DNA of 64,000 nt from Calonectria ilicicola. Lineage: Eukaryota; Ascomycota; Sordariomycetes; Hypocreales; Nectriaceae. This document shows, one piece after another, positions 58,704-64,000 of this stretch (its first letter is position 1; every line of letters starts with the position of its first letter). The notes beneath the pieces were generated by a model. The model saw only the letters and a program-made list of their open reading frames with translations. It made no database searches and had not been told where the DNA came from. The DNA lies in NCBI GenBank assembly GCA_020809705.1, contig CP085831.1, positions 806,001 to 870,000 of the forward strand, written 5' to 3'. The position numbers and the translations under genes were made by a program.

Positions 58704-59005
58704 TTAGTACCATGCATCAAATAAGGGCTAGTTCAGAGAGATGCGCATCATATTCTCTCAAACCAAGCCCCGGCAATTGCCTTTGACCCCTAACATCAAT
58801 CACGGGTACAGACAATTTTGGATCTCAAGATTGCTGTTATTCGCATTGATGTTATGAGACAAAACGCAAGCAACACGTGACCAAGTATGGATCGCCGCTC
58901 TTATGGCCCCCTGCTTGTCAGCTCAACTTCATCTTAATCTTTTTGTTTCGAGAACCCCATCACCGACTTGCATTACGTCTAATGATGAGGTGATCCACAG
59001 GCACC
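58704..59005. other. Intergenic
   Basis: No gene seen; promoter of the next gene. Confidence 0.5.
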
Positions 59006-59848
59006 ATGGCCCAAATCACTGAGTCAGACATCCTGGCCGCACTCAGCGCATACCGCGCGCGCATTGCCGACGCCAACCACAGCGCCATGCTAAAAATCAT
59101 TCCGCAGATTAAAAAGGCCGACATGGAGGACCCCGAACTCTGGGAGTCTCCCGAAGAGGAAGAGGCGGTGCGTCTCGAGTTTGTCCACAACCTTGTAGGC
59201 GCATCCGAGATGCCGCAGGGCAACACGCGACCGCCGATTGAGCGCGTGTCTGACGTGCTGGACAAGTGGGACTTGATAGTGCAGCAGCTGGCTCTGGACG
59301 GCGCCTCTGTCAATCCTGACACGGAATGGCGGGCCGCTAGGCGCGATTTGTATCACTCGGCCATACTGGAGGGCCTCAGGAGCCTTCCGTGTCCGACTGG
59401 CCAGTGGGCGTTACCACACGATTTCGAGATCTTGATGCGGCATGTTGACAGCCTCGAGGGGCACGGCTGGCGACGGCTTCGCTACTGGGGCAAATTGATA
59501 TTCTGGGAAGGTTGGGGGCCTGCTGGCGCATCTGAGGACAGGGAAAGGATCAAACGGAGGGTCACGACGGGGCAGACCATCAAGGACCAGATAGTGGAAC
59601 TGAAAGAGTTCGATGTAGCGGGGGGGTGGGCTTGTGGCACAGGAAATGAGTCCATTTGCTACGTGGTATACACCCGACCGACGGGGAATGAGAACCACAA
59701 TTGGTCTTGGCGCTATGTGGCTTCTTTAGGCCAGTTTGGTAACGAGATATTTGATGATATTGTGGCTGTGTTGGAGTGGTATGTACATATAGGGTTGCCC
59801 AACGATAATGACCTTGAGATTAGCGCAGAGGAGGTCTTTCAGCCCTGA
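59006..59848 (+). CDS. Conserved fungal protein of unknown function
   Basis: ATG 59006 (context GGCACCATGG) gives a single-exon, 280-residue protein, GC-rich in its first half. It has no signal peptide or membrane segment. The N-terminal third is helical (ALSAYRARIADANHSAM, EEEAVRLEFVHNLVGA). The C-terminal part is rich in Trp and Tyr (WRRLRYWGKLIFWEGW, GWACGTGNESICYVVYTRP, NWSWRYVASLGQFG) and ends in an acidic helix (ILEWY-like VLEWYVHIGL). The second half resembles SMI1/KNR4-type folds in its pattern, but I cannot confirm that. It looks intact and codon use is normal. Confidence 0.75.
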   Translation: MAQITESDILAALSAYRARIADANHSAMLKIIPQIKKADMEDPELWESPEEEEAVRLEFVHNLVGASEMPQGNTRPPIERVSDVLDKWDLIVQQLALDGASVNPDTEWRAARRDLYHSAILEGLRSLPCPTGQWALPHDFEILMRHVDSLEGHGWRRLRYWGKLIFWEGWGPAGASEDRERIKRRVTTGQTIKDQIVELKEFDVAGGWACGTGNESICYVVYTRPTGNENHNWSWRYVASLGQFGNEIFDDIVAVLEWYVHIGLPNDNDLEISAEEVFQP

Positions 59849-60088
59849 TACACAACATGGCTGGCGTAATTCTAGATCTTGATTTCGAGGTCATCCAAGC
59901 TTTCATAGAAGGGTGTCTCAAGGTCACGGCAGATATTGTTTCGGAATAAACAAATGAATACTAAGCCAGTGAAGCGTAGCAGATTCAACAATAAGGGGGG
60001 CTCCATATCTCTAAGTGGTCTGCATTGCTATTCACCATTGCCCAGATAAAAATACATCTCAATAGTCTGTAGGCCATATGCTCAGCTC

Positions 60089-62463
60089 TCATATCTCGAT
60101 ACGGTCATTACTCATTCCCAGTTTCCACTGCCCATCATCCTCCTTTAATACGACTCTTTCTTCTCTCGCTGTATCATAAGCCTCGTCTCTAGTTGTAGTT
60201 GAGTTGAGCTTTTGGTAGAGATTGCTCTCAATTCCATGCCCAAGTAGGACAATTGCGTCTCCCTTCCAAACAGGCAATTTCACCTTCCTCATATCCGTGA
60301 TGGCCAGGATAGTAACAAACAGCCCTGCAAGAAGTGTAATCGAAGGAAGAATTAAATAGGGCCACTGTATTTTGATGACCACCATTGTTTGAGTTGCATA
60401 TCCAGTAACGGCTGAACTGGCTGATGCTTGATCGCGCATCCACTTAGAAATGCTCGAAGAGAGATGCCCAAACGTGGTGTTGGCATCAGAATCTGCCAGG
60501 CTTTGTATGAAATCCGGGGGATTAATCCATCCTACAGCGGGGTAGATGATCGGTGGGAAGGTGTTGTTAGTTAGAGCATGGGAGCTCGTCTCAAGCTCTC
60601 CTGAAAACACCTTAATCATGCCAGCTATAGTGCTCTGACTAACGTTGAATTTCCTTGGAGATTGAACTTGTGGCATGACCTCTGAAGGCAGGTACAATTG
60701 TAAATCGGTTCGTACGTTGCCCGGCAGATCCAGTGAGTAGTTTGCAGACTTGGTATATGCCATGTCTATGTCCGACGTTACGTCGGTTGACTGAAAGGAA
60801 TTCGGGGACCTGTTGGCCCAAGTCTGCATAGTTTCCTCCAGCTTTCCATTCGAGACTTTGGAATCATAGGCTGCCACGCAAAACCACAAACTGCATTCCT
60901 GCGCGACCACGGGGGTGTTCTGCCACAGCGTCTTATTCTTCTTCCAGCTGTCATCGGCTTTTATCATCTGAATTGAGATGATGAGGCTCTCCAGGTCTTG
61001 AAAGGTCAGTGTAAGACCAGGATTGGTGGTAACGCTTGCCGTCATGTATGTATCTGGGCAAAATTGATCTGCTGGATTGCAGCGGGATACTCCATCATAA
61101 TTCGACATATTGAGACCGCTACCCTTCAGAGTATATTTGGTGAATGTGGCATTCTGATCCAGGAACCCTTGCGGCCATTGGTAGGTAATTTCTGGCAGCT
61201 TAGCGTCTGGTCCCATCAACAATTGGGTTCCATCAAGTGACCAATTTCCGATCCACTTGGCAACCCCAGATTCTTTTACTAGATCCTTAGACAAATCATT
61301 GCATTTGGAACAGACCGCCAGAGATGCGTATGCATCCCAAGTACAGTTTCCCGATGAACAGACAAACTCAGGCCAGAGGTTGGTTGGACGGACGAGACCT
61401 GAAAGCCCATTCCAAATGGCTGCCATCATTCCAAAGTCGGTTCTCAAATCGTATGTGAAATAGGTCGTGCTCGTAAGTTTTCCATCCGAGCCATTGAAGG
61501 CTACAGCACCTTGCGCGCCAGCTCCTTGTTCGATATAGGATCCGACGTCCAGATCTAGGCATCTTCCAATAGATGCACTTGACGAGGTTTGAATTGAACC
61601 ATTGGCTTGTTTAGCATCGTTTATTTTAACCCAACCGTCAACCCCGGCTTTGGCAAAACCTACATTCTCAAGATTTATTAGAGCTTGGAGAAAAGGATCA
61701 TAGGTTGGGAGAACAATGGTAGCAATCGCGCCCAGGAGAATCCAATGCCTAAAATAATATCAGCAAGGATCAAAGACAATAAAACGGCCAGCATTGGTGT
61801 TTTGACGAGCTTCTGTTGAGGTGTATCTCACGGGCGACGAATCATTGTTTTTATAAGCCGAAAACTACCCCAGGGGCCCTTGCTTGCGTCGTCAAAGCGG
61901 TCAAAGTCAATGAGCGGGCCCTCCTCCTCGCGGAACCAATTCCATTTAAACTGTGCAATGCAGGCACTTATTGCCATGGCAAGAGTTGTTTTAGAAATAG
62001 CAGCCAAGACCGAAGTCACGGTATTGATTGAGACTGCATTCCACTTCCATTCTGACAAGAGCCTGTCATCAAAGTGAGCCAGCATGATGATCAAGCCCGC
62101 AAATGACGAAATACAGCATGCAAGAGCGCACCATTCCAGGAGCCAAGGATTGCTCAGGGCCTTAGACTTCGTTGACTGGGTCTTCGTGACGTTCTTTTCT
62201 GTTGGCTGGACGCCCTCCACCAGCGATGAAGAAACGTCGCCACTGTTGCCGTTCTGCTGCACCAGTGGAACATCGTGGGTAGGTGGCGGTAACGACGGGG
62301 AGGAAGCGTTGGAGGAACTTCGCTCTTCCATTGCAGCTGGTTTGTTTGCGGATATTACAGTTGGAAGTGGCCTCGTCGCTGTCGGGGGAAGAGTCGTGCA
62401 AGGCGTATGAATTCTCAAAGGGCCTCCTTTATTATGGCTGGAATCTTTTGATCTCAGACTCAT
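60089..62463 (-). CDS. DUF3176-family membrane protein
   Basis: Two exons (61832-62463, 60089-61748; intron of 83 nt with GTGAGA and TTTTAG) give 763 residues. A Ser/Thr/Pro-rich cytosolic N-terminus leads to NPWLLEWCALACCISSFAGL, a second helix with the family's TVTSVLAAISKTTLAMAI, WFREEEGPLIDFDRFDDASKGPWGS, and a third helix (HWILLGAIATIVLPTYDPFLQA). These are hallmarks of fungal DUF3176. A large extracellular domain has many N-glycosylation sites and cysteines (SSGNCTWD, VCSKCNDL), then a final helix (LILPSITLLAGLFVTILAI) and a short tail. ATG 62463 follows ACCACC. Function is not established for the family. Confidence 0.92.
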
Positions 62464-63728
62464 GGTGGTGGCTGAGACTAGCGCGAAGCTGCGGTCTCGC
62501 CTCAAGTCTCGACCCTGAAGCCACTTCGCCGCTTGCACTACTTATGGGTCGATATTTGCCGGCATCCGGGCCCATCCTATAAAGTGATTGGCCGGCATGT
62601 CTCTATTTCATGTGCCGACGCTAGCTGCATCTCTCCAAAGCCAAGAGCAGTCCACTGCTATCCATTCTGGATGGCGGCCTGTCGTCGCTCTCTGCCTGCA
62701 CTCTCCAACAGAGTTTAGGCCGGGGCCGCATCGTCCTGGGGCTATGTCGCACGCAGCGAGCCCTGAGTTCAAACCTGTGCCGCTCTGCGCCATCGCTAAT
62801 CCATTTGCTTTTTCGTTTCGCTTGGCCCAATGAGGCATGGAATAAAACCACCAAGTACTTAGCGACGGCCCAGGCCATAACGTGACCTTGACTGGCCTCA
62901 ATGGCTGGAATAGCGCATTCGGATCCGTTTTTTTCCGCTCCAGTTTGTATCGAGAGTTGTGCCTAGTGACCAGCCAAGTGCCTTTAGGCGCTTTGATGGC
63001 TCAGCTAACGGCTTCACTGCATCGTTTTGCTGTAATCTGTGTGGTGGCTGGTTCTTCGGTCTATCTAATTCCCCATGCTACGTTTGTATTTGTTAGTCAA
63101 GTGGCTGTGCATAGTAAAGCGTTGGGGAAGGCAGCGGCTCGCTTCGATCCAGGGATGTCTCACTACGCTTTGGTAGCTTCTAAAATGGTGTCTTCGTCGT
63201 GAAATGATAGCAACGATCAGGACTTGACTGAAGAAAACTGTTAGAAGTATTGACCAATGAAGCGACTATATTGATCCAGGGGCCTGCATCATGTAGCTGT
63301 CAGCATGTGGCGCGACTCAGCCGCAAAGATTAGGTGCCCAGGCAAGTCCGCCAGCCTCGTTGGCAATGTGCAAGCCATTCTCGCCATTCTCGTCCTCTAG
63401 AAAGTCCTGATCTGGAGCTTTCATAAAATAAATATGACTAGCAACTGGGAATAACATTGTGGTCCAATATGCTAAATTTGCAATCTTAGACTCCAAACAG
63501 TGAGATCAAAATCATCCAAAATGGAACAGCTCGAACGGTTAAATATTCTTCAATAAAGTTTCTAGATCCTACTGAGCGCCAATATGTGCCGACGCTGCCA
63601 GCCAATCGCACAACATTGTCGTACCTCTCGATCTATGGCGATGGCTTCCTAGCTAGCTAGGTTTTGAAAGGAGAAACCACCAAAGTAGTCTGCAGCTAGT
63701 GTGGTGGCCATATGCTGGCTATCTAACC
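62464..63728. other. Intergenic, about 1.3 kb
   Basis: Small ORFs (62608-62901, 62882-63202) have no motif. Promoter of the DUF3176 gene and 3' flank of the oxidase gene. Confidence 0.5.
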
Positions 63729-64000
63729 TTAAATTCCTGAATCACCCTCAAACACGTGGTATTTCGCCTGATGTTTCTTCCAAGCCTCACATACACGTGC
63801 CGCCTCATTCATGTCGGGGGAATTCCGCCGGAAGAGCTTGGCTGCGTCACTCTGACGTTCCATAATTTGTAACGCTAAACCTTCGGACGCATGGCGGGCA
63901 ATGTGACAGTGCATGAGCCAAATGCCAGGGTTATCAGCCTTGAAAGCGATGACAACGAAGCCTCCTTGAGGCAAAAGAACCACATCTCGTCGCGGAGGAT
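63729..64000 (-). CDS. Multicopper oxidase (laccase-like), C-terminal end, runs off the right edge
   Basis: The open frame from the edge to TAG 63729 has the C-terminal copper-site block [20 protein letters not shown]: HCHIxxHxxxGL supplies type 1 and type 3 copper ligands of multicopper oxidases. Upstream is [23 protein letters not shown], the normal preceding strands. The axial position after HxxxG is Leu, as in higher-potential laccases. About 90 residues are in the window; the other three copper blocks lie beyond it. Fungal members oxidise phenols, pigment precursors or metals, often secreted. Confidence 0.9.
   Translation of the reverse strand, partial: PPRRDVVLLPQGGFVVIAFKADNPGIWLMHCHIARHASEGLALQIMERQSDAAKLFRRNSPDMNEAARVCEAWKKHQAKYHVFEGDSGI

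Overview
The window is nuclear DNA of a filamentous ascomycete (Pezizomycotina; a Sordariomycete such as a member of Hypocreales would fit, but I cannot fix the genus). The signs are short introns of about 45-95 nt with GT(A/G)AGT-like donors, CTAAC/CTGAC branch sites and YAG acceptors; a Gel/Gas-type GPI-anchored glucanosyltransferase; Zn2Cys6 regulators; a fungal rhodopsin-family (Pth11-like) membrane protein; a PNP-NACHT-ankyrin NLR; and fungal-only families (DUF6546-like F-box, DUF7730-like, DUF3176-like, SNG1/DUF3533). Splice models were built by hand so that reading phase is kept across every intron; exon coordinates are given in the entries.

Layout. 1-9 kb: the N-terminus of a nucleoside-phosphorylase-like protein runs off the left edge (minus), then a gene-poor stretch, a stand-alone NRPS condensation-carrier protein (3734-5611), a small secreted Cys-rich protein (minus) and more gene-poor DNA. 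8.7-12 kb: a zinc alcohol/sorbitol dehydrogenase, an intron-containing tRNA-Gly and a second small secreted protein. 12.7-19.5 kb: an F-box gene with one in-frame stop, an SNG1-like transporter, and an AAA-ATPase gene with three in-frame stops but no frameshift, so this block looks partly pseudogenised. 21-27 kb: a GH72 glucanosyltransferase and an 817-residue Zn2Cys6 plus C2H2 regulator. 28.7-34 kb: a conserved basic protein behind paired MCB-type boxes, and the NLR. 35-36.6 kb: the rhodopsin-family protein. 39-41.3 kb: an unrecognised four-exon protein with an AT-rich, A-tailed insertion flanked by a perfect 15-bp direct repeat just upstream. 43-49.5 kb: three related C2H2-type proteins. 51-62.5 kb: a Zn2Cys6 regulator whose zinc cluster requires a GC-AG intron, two large glycosylated membrane proteins, a DUF7730-like protein, a GNAT acetyltransferase and a conserved hypothetical. 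The right edge holds the C-terminus of a multicopper oxidase.

How the genes fit together. I see no single pathway. The mix of NLR and PNP proteins, paralogous regulators, secreted and surface proteins, a lone NRPS fragment, broken genes and an insertion is typical of accessory or fast-evolving fungal chromosome regions. The best leads are the unrecognised four-exon gene at 38997-40417, the GC-AG intron that decides whether a DNA-binding domain is made, the block of genes carrying nonsense codons, and the A-tailed insertion.
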